A DNA stretch of 64,000 nt from Streptomyces ardesiacus (GCF_003112575.1 NZ_BEWC01000005.1:310001-374000); one strand, 5' to 3'; shown: positions 1 to 9,546, counted from the stretch's first letter. The notes: generated from the sequence alone by a model not told the origin. Numbers and translations: made by a program.

Positions 1-2
1 CG

Positions 3-557
3 CAGGACAACGACGCCGCCTACGCCGATCTCGCCCGGGCCGTGCGGGACCTGCGCCGCGCCGCGGACGGCCGTACGGTGACGCCCTCGCCGTGGCTGGC
101 CGACGCGCTCGGTTTCCTGCTGACCGGGTCCGACTCCGCGTACGGCAGCGGGCAGACGGCGATCCTGTGCGGGGACGTCGCGGCGCCGCGCTCGCCCGAG
201 GTGTACCGGCGTGACGTCGAGCGGTCCCGCGCGGCGTACCCGCTGTTCGGTCCCGTCACCAACAACATCGGACCCTGCGCCTTCTGGGACCCGCCGCGCG
301 AACGGCCGACCACGGTCCGCGACGACCTCCCGGCCCTGCTGGTGAACGCGACGGGCGACCCGCGCACGACCTACGAGAACGCGCGGTCGCTGCGCCGCAC
401 GTGGCCCTCCTCGCGCCTGGTCACCCTCCGCGGCGCGGACCAGCACGCCGTGTACGGCGTCTTCGGCAGCGCGTGTGCCGATGCGACGGTCAACGGCTAC
501 CTGGCCACCGGCCGGCTGCCGGCCGCCGACGTCACCTGCGACCGTCCCTCCGGCTGA
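3..557 (+). CDS. alpha/beta hydrolase, C-terminal part (tripeptidyl aminopeptidase-like)
   Basis: Partial gene, open through the left edge; the reading frame enters at base 3 and ends TGA at 557. The 184 visible residues match the TAP-like C-terminal domain found in secreted Streptomyces tripeptidyl aminopeptidases and related alpha/beta hydrolases. LPALLVNATGDPRTTYENA carries the expected catalytic Asp, and the later ADQHAVYG the catalytic His. A Cys near the end (DVTC) fits a disulphide in an exported enzyme. The nucleophile Ser and the signal peptide would lie outside the window. The gene converges on the next gene with a hairpin between. Confidence 0.8.
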   Translation, partial: QDNDAAYADLARAVRDLRRAADGRTVTPSPWLADALGFLLTGSDSAYGSGQTAILCGDVAAPRSPEVYRRDVERSRAAYPLFGPVTNNIGPCAFWDPPRERPTTVRDDLPALLVNATGDPRTTYENARSLRRTWPSSRLVTLRGADQHAVYGVFGSACADATVNGYLATGRLPAADVTCDRPSG

Positions 558-575
558 GGGCGGCGGACCGGCCGG

Positions 576-602
576 CCGGCGCCCCCTAAGCAGGGGCGCC
601 GG
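576..602. terminator. bidirectional hairpin terminator
   Basis: A perfect 10-bp stem, CCGGCGCCCC with GGGGCGCCGG, encloses a 7-nt loop (CTAAGCA). It lies between two convergent genes ending at 557 and 661. There is no T tract, as is common for Streptomyces terminators. Confidence 0.65.
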
Positions 603-660
603 TCGTTCCGCGCCGGGCGTCATGTACCGGACGGGTCGGGCCGAACGGGACCGGACGGGG

Positions 661-2016
661 TCAGGCGTCGGCGGCCGTCCTGCGGCGGCGGGCGACGAGC
701 ACCGCGCCCGCGCCGAGGACGAGCGCCGCGCCACCCGCCAGGCCGACCGTCGGCAGGGCGTCGCTCGAACCCGTCCGGGCCAGCGCCCCGCCACCGCCGC
801 CCGTGCCGCTGCCGCCGGACGCCGTCACCGGAGTGGTGGACGCGCCGCCCTGCCCGGTGACGTTGCCGGGCTTGCTGCCGGTGGCGTCGTTCTTGCCCGG
901 GGAGCCCGCGCCGCCGCCGGCCTTGGCCAGGATCCGGAACTCGTACTGGTCGAGGTCCGGGTAACCGCCGCAGGAGCCGTCGTCGTTGACGTAGTCGGCC
1001 GTGACGAACGCGGCGCCCTGACCGGACGGGACGTCCGCGTCGACCTTCAGCCGCAGCTTGACGTCGAGGGACGCCTTCGACGCGAGCGAGCCGAGGGAGG
1101 AGGCGTCCATCAGGTCGGCGTCGCGCCAGGCCGGGTTCGCGGCGGTGGACCACTCCAGGTCCAGGTGGGAGTCGAGTTCCTTGAGACCCTTGTCGTCGAA
1201 GGCGTGGACGCCCACGTACGGGTAGACCGCGTCCATCGTCTTGGCGGTGCCGTTGGTGATGCGCAGGGTGAAGGTCTGCGTGGTGCCGCCGACGATCTTG
1301 TCCGGCAGTCCGGTGACCGCGGCGGTGAGCCGGGGCTCGGGGACGCACTCGCCGCCCGGCTCCTCCCCGTCCTGCCCGTCTTCGCCGTTTCCGCCGTTTC
1401 CGCCGTCTTCCTCGCCCTCGCCGGCGGCCTCCGCGTCCGCGAGCGCCTTCTCGGCGTCGGCGAGCTTCTCCTTGGCCTCGTCCCGCGCCTTCTGGAGCAG
1501 GCCGATCTTCCGGGTCTGGGCGACGCGGGCGTCGTCGTGGGCGGTCTGCGCCGCGGTGGCCTTGGCGTCGGCGGCGGTCTGGGCGTCCGCGGCCTCCTCG
1601 GCGGCCTTCTCGGCCTCGTCCAGTGCGGTCTGCGCCGCGGCCCTGTCCTCCTCGGTGGTGGCGGCGTCCAGCTTCGCCCGGGCGTCCGCGACGGCCTGGT
1701 CGGCCTCGGTCCTGGCCTTGGCGGCGGCCGCGGCGGCGTTCCCGGTCTCGATGACCGCGGCCTTGGTCGGGTAGGTGTCCGCCTCCATGTCCTTCTCCAG
1801 GAACGTGATGGCGTCGTTCACCGCGACGACGGCGGCGTCGTACTCCTTCTGCGCGCGTTCGACGGCCTGCCGGAGCTCCTCGACCGTCGGCTTCGCGTGC
1901 TGGGTCTGCGACGCGGCGGGCTTCCCGTCGGCGAAGGCCGGCCCGGCGGACAGGAGGACGGCCGGGGAGATCACTGCGGCGGCGACGGCGGTGGCGAGAA
2001 CACGGCGAATCTTCAC
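661..2016 (-). CDS. LAxTG-anchored coiled-coil surface protein
   Basis: A 451-aa exported protein. The GTG at 2016 is chosen because AGGGG sits just upstream and the signal peptide (KIRRVLATAVAAAVISP, ending near AFADG) then begins the protein. A longer ATG reading from 2073 is possible but would bury the signal. About residues 40-210 are an Ala/Glu/Lys-rich heptad-like helix (coiled coil), then a Gly/Glu linker and a beta-rich domain with Cys residues (from CVPEPRLTAAV). The C-terminus is a sorting signal: LARTG, a hydrophobic stretch and RRRR. LAxTG motifs are substrates of class E sortases in Streptomyces; no class E sortase is in the window. Function unknown; a cell-wall-attached stalk is inferred. 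Confidence 0.8.
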   Translation of the reverse strand: MKIRRVLATAVAAAVISPAVLLSAGPAFADGKPAASQTQHAKPTVEELRQAVERAQKEYDAAVVAVNDAITFLEKDMEADTYPTKAAVIETGNAAAAAAKARTEADQAVADARAKLDAATTEEDRAAAQTALDEAEKAAEEAADAQTAADAKATAAQTAHDDARVAQTRKIGLLQKARDEAKEKLADAEKALADAEAAGEGEEDGGNGGNGEDGQDGEEPGGECVPEPRLTAAVTGLPDKIVGGTTQTFTLRITNGTAKTMDAVYPYVGVHAFDDKGLKELDSHLDLEWSTAANPAWRDADLMDASSLGSLASKASLDVKLRLKVDADVPSGQGAAFVTADYVNDDGSCGGYPDLDQYEFRILAKAGGGAGSPGKNDATGSKPGNVTGQGGASTTPVTASGGSGTGGGGGALARTGSSDALPTVGLAGGAALVLGAGAVLVARRRRTAADA

Positions 2017-2200
2017 ATGGACCCCTGATCGGGTGGCGAAAGGTGTGGGGCGCCGGGTTCGCGGGGTGCTCACGCGGGGCGACGCCCCGGCGATCGTACG
2101 ACCTGCCCGGCCGCCGCCACCCGTGACTTTTCACGGGCCTGCCGGAAAGGGCCCGGTGACGGGCGGACAAGACGCGCACAAGGGGGCAGTTGCCCGCGTA

Positions 2201-2221
2201 GGCCGCACTTTTTGTGTGGCC
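2201..2221. other. stem-loop GGCCGCAC-TTTTT-GTGTGGCC
   Basis: An 8-bp stem with one G-T pair and a TTTTT loop, in the 337-bp divergent region (2017-2353) between the surface protein and the membrane protein. It could be an operator or transcript structure. I see no other clear element in this intergenic stretch. Confidence 0.3.
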
Positions 2222-2353
2222 CATGTCACTGTCGGGGCCCCGGGCGCCTTTCCGGTGCTCCGCCCGCCCACCGGCCCCCGGCAGCCTCGCGGGCCGGAAC
2301 ACTGCCGGGTGCCGTACAGGCGGGCGGGGCACGGCCGGTGGCACCCTGCACCC

Positions 2354-3937
2354 ATGAGCGTCGGCGAGGAAGTGATCTGCCGCTCCGGCCGCACCCGTCC
2401 CCTGTGGGTCGTCGTCCGGGCGGGCGCGGCCGGGGCCGTACTGGCCGTGGGACGCCTGGTGTACTCGGGCACGTTCGCGGACTGGTGGGTGGCCGGCGGG
2501 CTGCTGGCCGCCCTGGTGGGTGCCGGAGCGCTCCACGCGGCCACCCTCGAGGTGCGCGCGGACGCGTACGGCGTGCACAGCGGCTCGCGGTTGCGGCGCC
2601 GCCGGAGCGTTCCGTGGCACGACGTCGCCGACCTGCGCGTCCACATCCAGTACGGGAGGCACGGGGAGCAGTACGTCCGCGTCGGCGTGCTGACCCGGGA
2701 CGGCCGGACGCGGCGGCTGCCCCTCCCGCTGTCCGTGTCCGCGAAGGACCGGCCGGACTTCGACGCGACGCTGGACGCGCTGCGGGCGCTGCACCGCCGG
2801 TACGGGGAACCGGAGTCGGACCACCTCGTCGTCCTCGCGAAGCACACCGCCGGGCGCGGGGTGGCCGTGCCCGTGGTCCTGTGCGTGCTGCTGCTCGCGG
2901 GCGCGGGGCTGGCCGCGTGGTTCGTGCCGGTCACCGGGGCGACGAAGGAGGCGTGGACGTCGGCCGTCCCGTGCGCCGCCGGGACGCCGCCCGACGAGCG
3001 CCGCGCGTGCCTGACCACCGTGGACGCGGTGGTCGCGCGGACCGAGGTGAGCCGGGGGAAGCAGGCCGCCCGGCTGTACTTCGCCGACGGCCGGCCCGTG
3101 GACCGGGTCGCGGTGACCCGGCAGGCGGCCCGGGCGTTCCGGGCGGGCGACCGGGTCGAACTCACCCTGTGGCGCGACCGGGTGAGGGTGGTCGCCGGGC
3201 AGCACTACGTGTGGCGGGAGTACTTCTCCGGCGCCGGACCGGTGGCCGTCCTCGCGGCCGGGCTCGCCCTCGCCGCCGGCTGGCCGGGCGCCCGGGTGCT
3301 GATGCACCGGCGCGGGCGCCGGCTTCCCGACGACGAGGTGCTGCCGTCGGTGCTGCCGTTCCTGGGCGTCCTGGTCGTCACGGCGCTGTGGCTGCTGCCG
3401 CTGTGCTACCTCCACCCCCTCGGACTCCCAGCCTCGGCCGGGCCCCTCGCGTGGGCGGCGGCGGGGACGCTCGGCACGGCGGGCCTCCTCGTCCCGGCCT
3501 GGCGTGCCACCCGGATCCGGACGCCCCGTCCGGCCGCGGCGCCGGACCGGGGAACCGCCGGCGAGGACGTGTTCGTGGCCGCGCGCTTCCTGGAGAGCAC
3601 CGACTACAACCCGCACCACTTCGGCACCCATGTCGTGTTCGGCGGCGGCCCGCCCGCGGTCGTTCCCCACTCCGGCCCGGGCCGGTTCGCGGCGCGGGAG
3701 ATCCCGGTGCGGCGGCTCACCGCGGGGCGCGTACGGCGGTTGCGGGGCGGCGACGGCGAGGCCGTCCCCCGCGGCTGGCACGTGGCCGAACTCGACGACG
3801 CGGGCGAGCCCGTCCGCCTGGCCGCCGCCCCGGCCGACCTGAGCCGCGTCCTGCACGCGCTGGACGCGGCGAGGGCGTCGGCACAGACGGCGCCCACCGG
3901 GACCGCGCCCGCCGGGACGGCGTCCACGGAGACCTGA
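2354..3937 (+). CDS. multi-pass membrane protein with PH-like region
   Basis: A 527-aa protein that I do not recognise by family. The ATG at 2354 is the first start after the upstream spacer. Two hydrophobic segments near residues 15-60 are followed by a soluble stretch whose pattern (LEVRADAYGVHSG, VPWHDVADLRVH, then a Leu-rich helix) resembles the bacterial PH-like fold of small membrane-anchored proteins. Later hydrophobic segments occur at about 175-200, 295-315, 335-360 and 365-385, with an extracytoplasmic loop holding two Cys (PCAAGTPP, RACLTTV). The C-terminal 140 residues are soluble. No operon partner; function unknown. Confidence 0.7.
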   Translation: MSVGEEVICRSGRTRPLWVVVRAGAAGAVLAVGRLVYSGTFADWWVAGGLLAALVGAGALHAATLEVRADAYGVHSGSRLRRRRSVPWHDVADLRVHIQYGRHGEQYVRVGVLTRDGRTRRLPLPLSVSAKDRPDFDATLDALRALHRRYGEPESDHLVVLAKHTAGRGVAVPVVLCVLLLAGAGLAAWFVPVTGATKEAWTSAVPCAAGTPPDERRACLTTVDAVVARTEVSRGKQAARLYFADGRPVDRVAVTRQAARAFRAGDRVELTLWRDRVRVVAGQHYVWREYFSGAGPVAVLAAGLALAAGWPGARVLMHRRGRRLPDDEVLPSVLPFLGVLVVTALWLLPLCYLHPLGLPASAGPLAWAAAGTLGTAGLLVPAWRATRIRTPRPAAAPDRGTAGEDVFVAARFLESTDYNPHHFGTHVVFGGGPPAVVPHSGPGRFAAREIPVRRLTAGRVRRLRGGDGEAVPRGWHVAELDDAGEPVRLAAAPADLSRVLHALDAARASAQTAPTGTAPAGTASTET

Positions 3938-4109
3938 CGGGCCGTGACGAACCCTCCGGCGCCGTGCCGGGTTGTCCGTGAACTCCCCCGGAATTGTCCG
4001 TGATCGGTAACGGGCGGATCCCCCGGCCGGTTCCCTCCGTCCTGTCATGTGGTCGCCGACCCGGTCGGGGACCGGCGGCGAAAAACTACGCGAAGGCGGG
4101 GCGGCGGAC

Positions 4110-4886
4110 ATGGCGCGGCACGGTGGTGGACGGGGCTGGTACGGCAAGGTGGTCGGGGCGGCGCTCGGTGTGACGGTGCTCGCCGTCGGGGCGTCGGTGT
4201 GGACCGCGCAGGCCGACACCGCCGGCGACGGTGCGACCCCGACGGCGTCCGCGCCGGCCACGCCGGGCGGCGACGCCGCGCCGGTCGACGTCGGCATCGC
4301 CCACGCCTCGGACGCGGGACCGCGCGGCGTCAACATCACCATCGACGACGGCCCCGACCCCGCGTGGACGCCCCAGGTGCTCGACCTGCTCCAGCAGTAC
4401 GGGGTGAAGGCCACCTTCTGCATGACGGGCCTCCAGGCCGAGGCCCACCCGGACCTGGTGAAGGACGTCGTCGCGGCCGGGCACCGGCTGTGCGACCACT
4501 CGGTGTCCCACGACACGGCCATGGACAAGAAGTCCGAGGCCTACCAGTCCAAGGAGATCCTCGATGCCGAGCGCATGATCACAAAGGCCTCGGGCGGCGT
4601 GCGGCCGATGTACTACCGGGCCCCGGGCGGGGCCTTCACCCCCTACAGCCGCAAGCTCGCCGCCTCCCGGGGCATGCGTCCGCTGGGCTGGAACGTGGAC
4701 ACCAAGGACTTCGAGCGGCCGGGCACGGACGCCGTCGTCGCCACCGTCCAGCAGGAGCTGTCCAACGGGCCGACGATCCTCTTCCACGACGCGGGAGGCG
4801 ACCGCACCCAGACCGTCGAGGCCCTGCGGCAGGTCCTGCCCTGGCTCGGCGAGCAGGGGTACTCCTTCGGCTTCCCGGTGCGCTGA
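4110..4886 (+). CDS. polysaccharide deacetylase (NodB homology, CE4)
   Basis: A 258-aa secreted or membrane-anchored deacetylase that removes acetyl groups from a chitin- or peptidoglycan-like polymer. The ATG at 4110 puts a hydrophobic signal (VVGAALGVTVLAVGASVW) near the N-terminus; an ATG at 4047 would add an odd 21-residue leader. The CE4 motifs are all visible: TIDDGPDP (about 77-84, catalytic and metal Asp), DHSVSHD (metal His pair), RAPGG, the WNVDTKDF motif and ILFHDAGGD with the final catalytic His. Length is typical of Streptomyces single-domain CE4 enzymes. It stands alone, converging on kdpC. Confidence 0.9.
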   Translation: MARHGGGRGWYGKVVGAALGVTVLAVGASVWTAQADTAGDGATPTASAPATPGGDAAPVDVGIAHASDAGPRGVNITIDDGPDPAWTPQVLDLLQQYGVKATFCMTGLQAEAHPDLVKDVVAAGHRLCDHSVSHDTAMDKKSEAYQSKEILDAERMITKASGGVRPMYYRAPGGAFTPYSRKLAASRGMRPLGWNVDTKDFERPGTDAVVATVQQELSNGPTILFHDAGGDRTQTVEALRQVLPWLGEQGYSFGFPVR

Positions 4887-4904
4887 CCGCCTGGCGGAGC
4901 TGCC

Positions 4905-5570
4905 TCAGGTCTGCCGGAGTTCCCTCAGCGCGATGTTCAACTCCAGGACGTTGACGCGTGGTTCGCCGATGAAGCCGAGGGTGCGCGGGGTGGTGTGCGC
5001 GTCGACGAGTTCCTGGACGCGCGCGACGGGCAGGCCGTTGCGCTCGGCGACCCGGCGCACCTGGAGACCGGCGTACTCGGGGGAGATGTGCGGGTCCAGG
5101 CCGGAGCCGGAGGACGTGACGGCGTCCGGGGGCACGTCCGAGGGCCGCACGGGACGGCCGGGCACGGAGTTGTCCCGGACGACGGCCGCCTTGGCCTCCT
5201 CCACCCACCGGACCAGCTCCGCGTTGTCCGCGGAACGGTTGGTCGCGCCGGAGAGGATCAGGTCGTACCGGGTGTTGACGCTGTTGGTGCCGAGGCCGTT
5301 CTGCGGGCGGCCCTGGAACCACCTGAGGTCGGGCTCCGGAGTCTCCCGGCCGTCCCCGAGCGGAAGGTCGTACGCCTGCCCGACGAGCGACGAGCCGACG
5401 ACCTCGCCGTCCGCCTCGATCCGGGAGCCGTTCGCCTTGCCGGGGAAGAGGCCCTGGGCGACTCCGGTGATCACCAGGGGATAGACGATGCCGGTGACCA
5501 CGGTCAGGACGAGCAGGGCGCGCAGGCCCGCGCCGAGCAGCCGGGCGGTGTGGGTGGCGGAGATCTTCAT
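4905..5570 (-). CDS. kdpC: K+-transporting ATPase subunit C
   Basis: A 221-aa KdpC, the single-span subunit that stabilises the KdpFABC high-affinity potassium pump. One N-terminal membrane segment (LRALLVLTVVTGIVYPLVIT) is followed by the conserved family signature regions GSSLVGQ, RPQNGLGTN, SGSGLDPHISP and the end motif NVLELNIAL. It is somewhat longer than the roughly 190-aa enteric protein because of a longer central loop. It begins 5 bp after kdpB ends and is last in the operon. Confidence 0.95.
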   Translation of the reverse strand: MKISATHTARLLGAGLRALLVLTVVTGIVYPLVITGVAQGLFPGKANGSRIEADGEVVGSSLVGQAYDLPLGDGRETPEPDLRWFQGRPQNGLGTNSVNTRYDLILSGATNRSADNAELVRWVEEAKAAVVRDNSVPGRPVRPSDVPPDAVTSSGSGLDPHISPEYAGLQVRRVAERNGLPVARVQELVDAHTTPRTLGFIGEPRVNVLELNIALRELRQT

Positions 5571-5575
5571 GGCGG

Positions 5576-7708
5576 TCAACCGATTCCGGGGATGAGCGAG
5601 ACGAACAGGTCGATGATCTTTATGCCGACGAACGGGGCGATCAGGCCGCCCAGGCCGTAGACGGCCAGGTTGCGGCGGAGCATCCGGTCGGCGCTGACCG
5701 GCCGGTAGCGCACTCCCTTGAGGGCGAGCGGGACCAGCACGACGATGATCAGGGCGTTGAAGACCACCGCGGACAGGATCGCGGAGTCGGGCGAGGACAG
5801 GCCCATGACGTTGAGCTTGTCCAGGCCCGGATGGACGGCCGTGAACAGGGCCGGGATGATCGCGAAGTACTTGGCGACGTCGTTGGCGATGGAGAAGGTC
5901 GTGAGCGCTCCGCGCGTGATCAGGAGCTGCTTGCCGATCTCGACGATCTCGATGAGCTTGGTCGGGTCGGAGTCGAGGTCGACCATGTTGCCGGCCTCCT
6001 TCGCGGCCGACGTGCCGGTGTTCATCGCGACGCCGACGTCCGCCTGGGCCAGCGCGGGCGCGTCGTTGGTGCCGTCGCCGGTCATCGCGACCAGCTTGCC
6101 GCCGGCCTGCTCCCGCTTGATCAGGGCCATCTTGTCCTCGGGGGTGGCCTCGGCGAGGAAGTCGTCGACGCCCGCCTCCTCGGCGATCGCCCTGGCCGTC
6201 AGCGGGTTGTCGCCCGTGATCATGACGGTCCTGATGCCCATGCTCCGCAGTTCCCCGAACCGCTCGCGCATGCCCTGCTTGACGACGTCCTTGAGGTGGA
6301 CGACCCCGAGGACGCGTGCGCCGCGTGCGTCCTCGACCGCGACGAGCAGGGGGGTGCCGCCCGCCACGGAGATGCGCTCGACGGCCGTGTCCGCGTCCGC
6401 GGCCACCGTGCCGCCCCGTTCCCGGACCCAGTCGACGACGGAGCCCGCCGCGCCCTTGCGGACCTTGCGGCCGTCGACGTCCACGCCGGACATGCGGGTC
6501 TGGGCGGTGAACGGGATCCATTCGGCGCCGGGGAGTTCACTCCGGTCCCCCTCCGGCAGCCCGTACTTCTCCCTCGCCAGGACGACGATCGAGCGGCCCT
6601 CGGGCGTCTCGTCGGCCAGCGAGGAGAGCCGGGCGGCGTCCGCGACCTCGGCCTCGGTGGCGCCGCGCACCGGCACGAACCCGGCGGCCTGCCGGTTGCC
6701 GAGCGTGATGGTGCCGGTCTTGTCCAGCAGCAGGGTGGAGACGTCACCGGCGGCCTCGACGGCGCGGCCGGACATGGCCAGCACGTTGCGCTGGACCAGA
6801 CGGTCCATGCCCGCGATGCCGATGGCGGAGAGCAGGGCGCCGATCGTGGTCGGGATCAGGCAGACCAGCAGTGCCACCAGCACGACCGTCGTCAGTTCGG
6901 TGCCCGCGTAGCCGGCGAAGGCCGGGAGGGTGACGCAGGCCAGCAGGAAGACGACGGTCAGCGAGGCCAACAGGATGTTCAGCGCCGTCTCGTTGGGCGT
7001 CTTCTGCCGGGCCGCCCCCTCGACCAGGCCGATCATGCGGTCGATGAAGGTCTCGCCGGGCTTCGTCGTGATCCTGACGACGACCCGGTCGGAGAGCACC
7101 TTCGTGCCTCCGGTCACGGCGGACCGGTCACCGCCCGACTCCCGGATGACGGGCGCCGACTCACCGGTGATCGCCGACTCGTCGACCGAGGCGACCCCCT
7201 CGACGACGTCGCCGTCGCCGGGGACGATGTCGCCGGCCTCGCAGACCACCAGGTCGCCGACGGTCAGCCCGGTGCCGGGCACCCGCTCCTCGCGCCCGTC
7301 GACGAGCCGGCGGGCGACGGTGCCGGTCCTGGCCCGGCGCAGGGTGTCGGCCTGGGCCTTGCCGCGGCCCTCGGCGACCGCCTCCGCGAGGTTGGCGAAG
7401 AGCACGGTCAGCCAGAGCCAGGCGCTGATGGCCCAGCCGAACCCGTCGCCGGGGTTCGTGCAGGAGAAGACGGTGGTCAGGACGGAGCCGACGAGGACCA
7501 CGAACATGACGGGCGACTTCACCATCAGCCGCGGATCGAGCTTGCGGAAGGCCTCGGGCAGTGATCCGGCCAACTGCCGGGGAGCGAAGAGGCCCGCGCC
7601 GACGCGGCCCTCCGCGGTCTTGTGCCCGGTGGGTGCGCCGCCGCGCGGCGCCCGGGTCGGGGTGGCTGTGGACATCGTGTCCTCGTGCTCGTGCGTGTGG
7701 GTGGTCAT
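5576..7708 (-). CDS. kdpB: K+-transporting P-type ATPase subunit B
   Basis: A 710-aa P-type ATPase catalytic subunit that drives KdpA potassium uptake at the plasma membrane. The phosphorylation motif DKTGT places the catalytic Asp near residue 329; TGES (actuator domain), the TGDNPLTA and GDGTNDAPAL hinge motifs, and paired membrane helices on both sides are all present. The start at 7708 overlaps the kdpA stop by 4 bp (ATGA), implying translational coupling; it gives a His-rich N-terminal tail (THTHEHED). A second in-frame ATG at 7675 is an alternative start. Confidence 0.95.
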   Translation of the reverse strand: MTTHTHEHEDTMSTATPTRAPRGGAPTGHKTAEGRVGAGLFAPRQLAGSLPEAFRKLDPRLMVKSPVMFVVLVGSVLTTVFSCTNPGDGFGWAISAWLWLTVLFANLAEAVAEGRGKAQADTLRRARTGTVARRLVDGREERVPGTGLTVGDLVVCEAGDIVPGDGDVVEGVASVDESAITGESAPVIRESGGDRSAVTGGTKVLSDRVVVRITTKPGETFIDRMIGLVEGAARQKTPNETALNILLASLTVVFLLACVTLPAFAGYAGTELTTVVLVALLVCLIPTTIGALLSAIGIAGMDRLVQRNVLAMSGRAVEAAGDVSTLLLDKTGTITLGNRQAAGFVPVRGATEAEVADAARLSSLADETPEGRSIVVLAREKYGLPEGDRSELPGAEWIPFTAQTRMSGVDVDGRKVRKGAAGSVVDWVRERGGTVAADADTAVERISVAGGTPLLVAVEDARGARVLGVVHLKDVVKQGMRERFGELRSMGIRTVMITGDNPLTARAIAEEAGVDDFLAEATPEDKMALIKREQAGGKLVAMTGDGTNDAPALAQADVGVAMNTGTSAAKEAGNMVDLDSDPTKLIEIVEIGKQLLITRGALTTFSIANDVAKYFAIIPALFTAVHPGLDKLNVMGLSSPDSAILSAVVFNALIIVVLVPLALKGVRYRPVSADRMLRRNLAVYGLGGLIAPFVGIKIIDLFVSLIPGIG

Positions 7709-9369
7709 GACGCCAGCCCTTCGGCGAGGGGGCCCAGAGCGAGCGCCGGGAAGTAGGTCAGGCCGGCGATGATCAGGACGGCACCCACGAGCAGGCCGGT
7801 GAACAGCGGCTTCTCGGTGCGCAGGGTGCCCGCGGTCACCGGAACGGGCCGCTGCTCGGCGAGGGATCCGGCGAGCGCGAGGACGAACACCATCGGCAGG
7901 AAGCGGCCGAGCAGCATGGCGAGGCCGAGGGTGGTGTTGAACCACTGCGTGTCGGCGTTCAGACCGGCGAAGGCCGAACCGTTGTTGTTCGAGGCCGAGG
8001 TGTAGGCGTAGAGGATCTCGGAGAAGCCGTGCGCCCCGCTGTTGGTCGTCGAGTCGCCGGGGGTGGGCAGGACCACGGCCGCGGCGGTGAGGGTCAGGAC
8101 CAGCGCCGGGGTGATCAGGATGTAGCAGGCCGCGTACTTGATCTCGCGGCTGCCGATCTTCTTGCCCAGGTACTCCGGCGTGCGCCCGACCATGAGCCCC
8201 GCGATGAACACCGCGACGACCGCCATGATCAGCATGCCGTAGAGCCCGGAGCCGACCCCGCCGGGCGCGATCTCGCCGAGCATCATGCCGAGCATCGTGA
8301 TGCCGCCGCCGAGACCGGTGAAGGAGGAGTGGAAGGAGTCCACCGCGCCGGTCGAGGTGAGGGTGGTGGACACCGCGAAGAGCGACGAACCGCCGATGCC
8401 GAAGCGGAGTTCCTTGCCCTCCATCGCGCCCCCGGCCGCCTGCAACGCCGGTCCGTGGTGGGCGAATTCGGTCCACATCATGAGGGCGGTGAAGGAGAGC
8501 CAGATGGTGGCCATCGCGCCGAGGATCGCGTAACCCTGGCGCACCGAACCGGTCATGACGCCGAAGGTCCGGGTGAGGGAGACCGGGATCAGCAGGATCA
8601 GGAAGATCTCGAACAGGTTGGTGAACGGGGTGGGGTTCTCGAAGGGGTGGGCCGAGTTGGCGTTGAAGTAGCCGCCGCCGTTGGTGCCCAGCTCCTTGAT
8701 GGCTTCCTGCGAGGCGACCGCGCCCCCGTTCCACTGCTGCGGAGCGCCCAGGAACTGACCGACCTCGTGGATGCCGGAGAAGTTCTGGACGACCCCGCAG
8801 GCCACCAGGACCACCGCGCCGACGGCGGCGAGCGGCACCAGGACACGGACGACCCCGCGGACCAGGTCGGCCCAGAAGTTGCCGAGTTCACCGGTGCGGG
8901 ACCCGGCGAAGCCGCGCACGAGGGCGACGGCCACGGCGATGCCGACGGCCGCCGAGACGAAGTTCTGCACGGCCAGGCCGGCGGTCTGCACGACGTGGCC
9001 CATGGCCTGCTCGCCGTAGTACGACTGCCAGTTGGTGTTGGACACGAAGGACGCGGCGGTGTTGAACGCCTGGTCCGGGTCGATGGAGACGAAGCCCAGC
9101 GAGCCGGGCAGGATTCCCTGGAGCCGCTGGAGCAGGTAGAGGAAGAGGACACCGGCGAGGGAGAAGGCGAGGACGCCGCGCAGGTAGGCGGGCCAGCGCA
9201 TTGCGGTGTCCGGGTCGGCACCGATGCCCTTGTAGATCCACTTCTCCACCCGCCAGTGCGTGCGGGAGGAGTAGACCCGGGCCATCCAGGTGCCGAGGGG
9301 CAGGTGGGCGAGGGCCAGCGCGGCGACGAGCGCGAGCATCTGGAGCACGCCGGAGAGGACGGGGCTCAT
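7705..9369 (-). CDS. kdpA: K+-transporting ATPase subunit A
   Basis: A 554-aa potassium-binding and translocating subunit, the usual family length, with about ten hydrophobic segments and four channel-like repeats. Conserved selectivity-filter-type stretches include FVSNTNWQSY, TNGGGYFNANSAHPFENP and SSLFAVSTTLTSTGAV. It overlaps kdpB by 4 bp and follows kdpF closely. The ATG at 9369 has no rival nearby. Confidence 0.95.
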   Translation of the reverse strand: MSPVLSGVLQMLALVAALALAHLPLGTWMARVYSSRTHWRVEKWIYKGIGADPDTAMRWPAYLRGVLAFSLAGVLFLYLLQRLQGILPGSLGFVSIDPDQAFNTAASFVSNTNWQSYYGEQAMGHVVQTAGLAVQNFVSAAVGIAVAVALVRGFAGSRTGELGNFWADLVRGVVRVLVPLAAVGAVVLVACGVVQNFSGIHEVGQFLGAPQQWNGGAVASQEAIKELGTNGGGYFNANSAHPFENPTPFTNLFEIFLILLIPVSLTRTFGVMTGSVRQGYAILGAMATIWLSFTALMMWTEFAHHGPALQAAGGAMEGKELRFGIGGSSLFAVSTTLTSTGAVDSFHSSFTGLGGGITMLGMMLGEIAPGGVGSGLYGMLIMAVVAVFIAGLMVGRTPEYLGKKIGSREIKYAACYILITPALVLTLTAAAVVLPTPGDSTTNSGAHGFSEILYAYTSASNNNGSAFAGLNADTQWFNTTLGLAMLLGRFLPMVFVLALAGSLAEQRPVPVTAGTLRTEKPLFTGLLVGAVLIIAGLTYFPALALGPLAEGLAS

Positions 9370-9376
9370 GCGGCGT

Positions 9377-9466
9377 TCAGAACCTCTCCGGGTGAATCAG
9401 GGCGAGGACGAGGTAACCGAGCAGGGCGACGGCCACGATCAGGCCGACGACGTTCTCCGCGGTCAC
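9377..9466 (-). CDS. kdpF: KdpF small membrane subunit
   Basis: A 29-aa single-span peptide starting with GTG at 9466: TAENVVGLIVAVALLGYLV followed by LALIHPERF. KdpF subunits end with a short tail such as HPERF and sit just before kdpA, as here (7-bp gap). Its GTG start overlaps the stop of the 27-aa ORF upstream (GTGA), which suggests coupled translation. KdpF stabilises the KdpABC complex. Confidence 0.9.
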   Translation of the reverse strand: MTAENVVGLIVAVALLGYLVLALIHPERF

Positions 9467-9546
9467 AGCTTCGTCACCCCCTTGGCGACGAGGGCCACGA
9501 GCGCGAACACCGCGAGCGTGGTGACGACGAAGGCCACGTCGGCCAT
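9463..9546 (-). CDS. 27-aa hydrophobic leader peptide of the kdp operon
   Basis: A tiny gene: ATG at 9546 preceded by AGGAG at good spacing, coding for MADVAFVVTTLAVFALVALV followed by AKGVTKL and a TGA that overlaps the kdpF start by 4 bp. It is one membrane helix with a positively charged end. I recall comparable small ORFs before kdpF in other Streptomyces but know no assigned function. It could be an extra KdpF-like subunit or a device for coupled translation. Confidence 0.75.
   Translation of the reverse strand: MADVAFVVTTLAVFALVALVAKGVTKL

Noticed and set aside
2201..2221. Stem-loop as a terminator
   Set aside because: It lies between divergent promoters, where no transcript should end.
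620..4528. Very long open frames antisense to or out of frame with real genes (for example a 1302-codon minus-strand frame)
   Set aside because: High GC removes stop codons; the products are Arg/Pro/Gly-rich without domains and conflict with well-supported genes.
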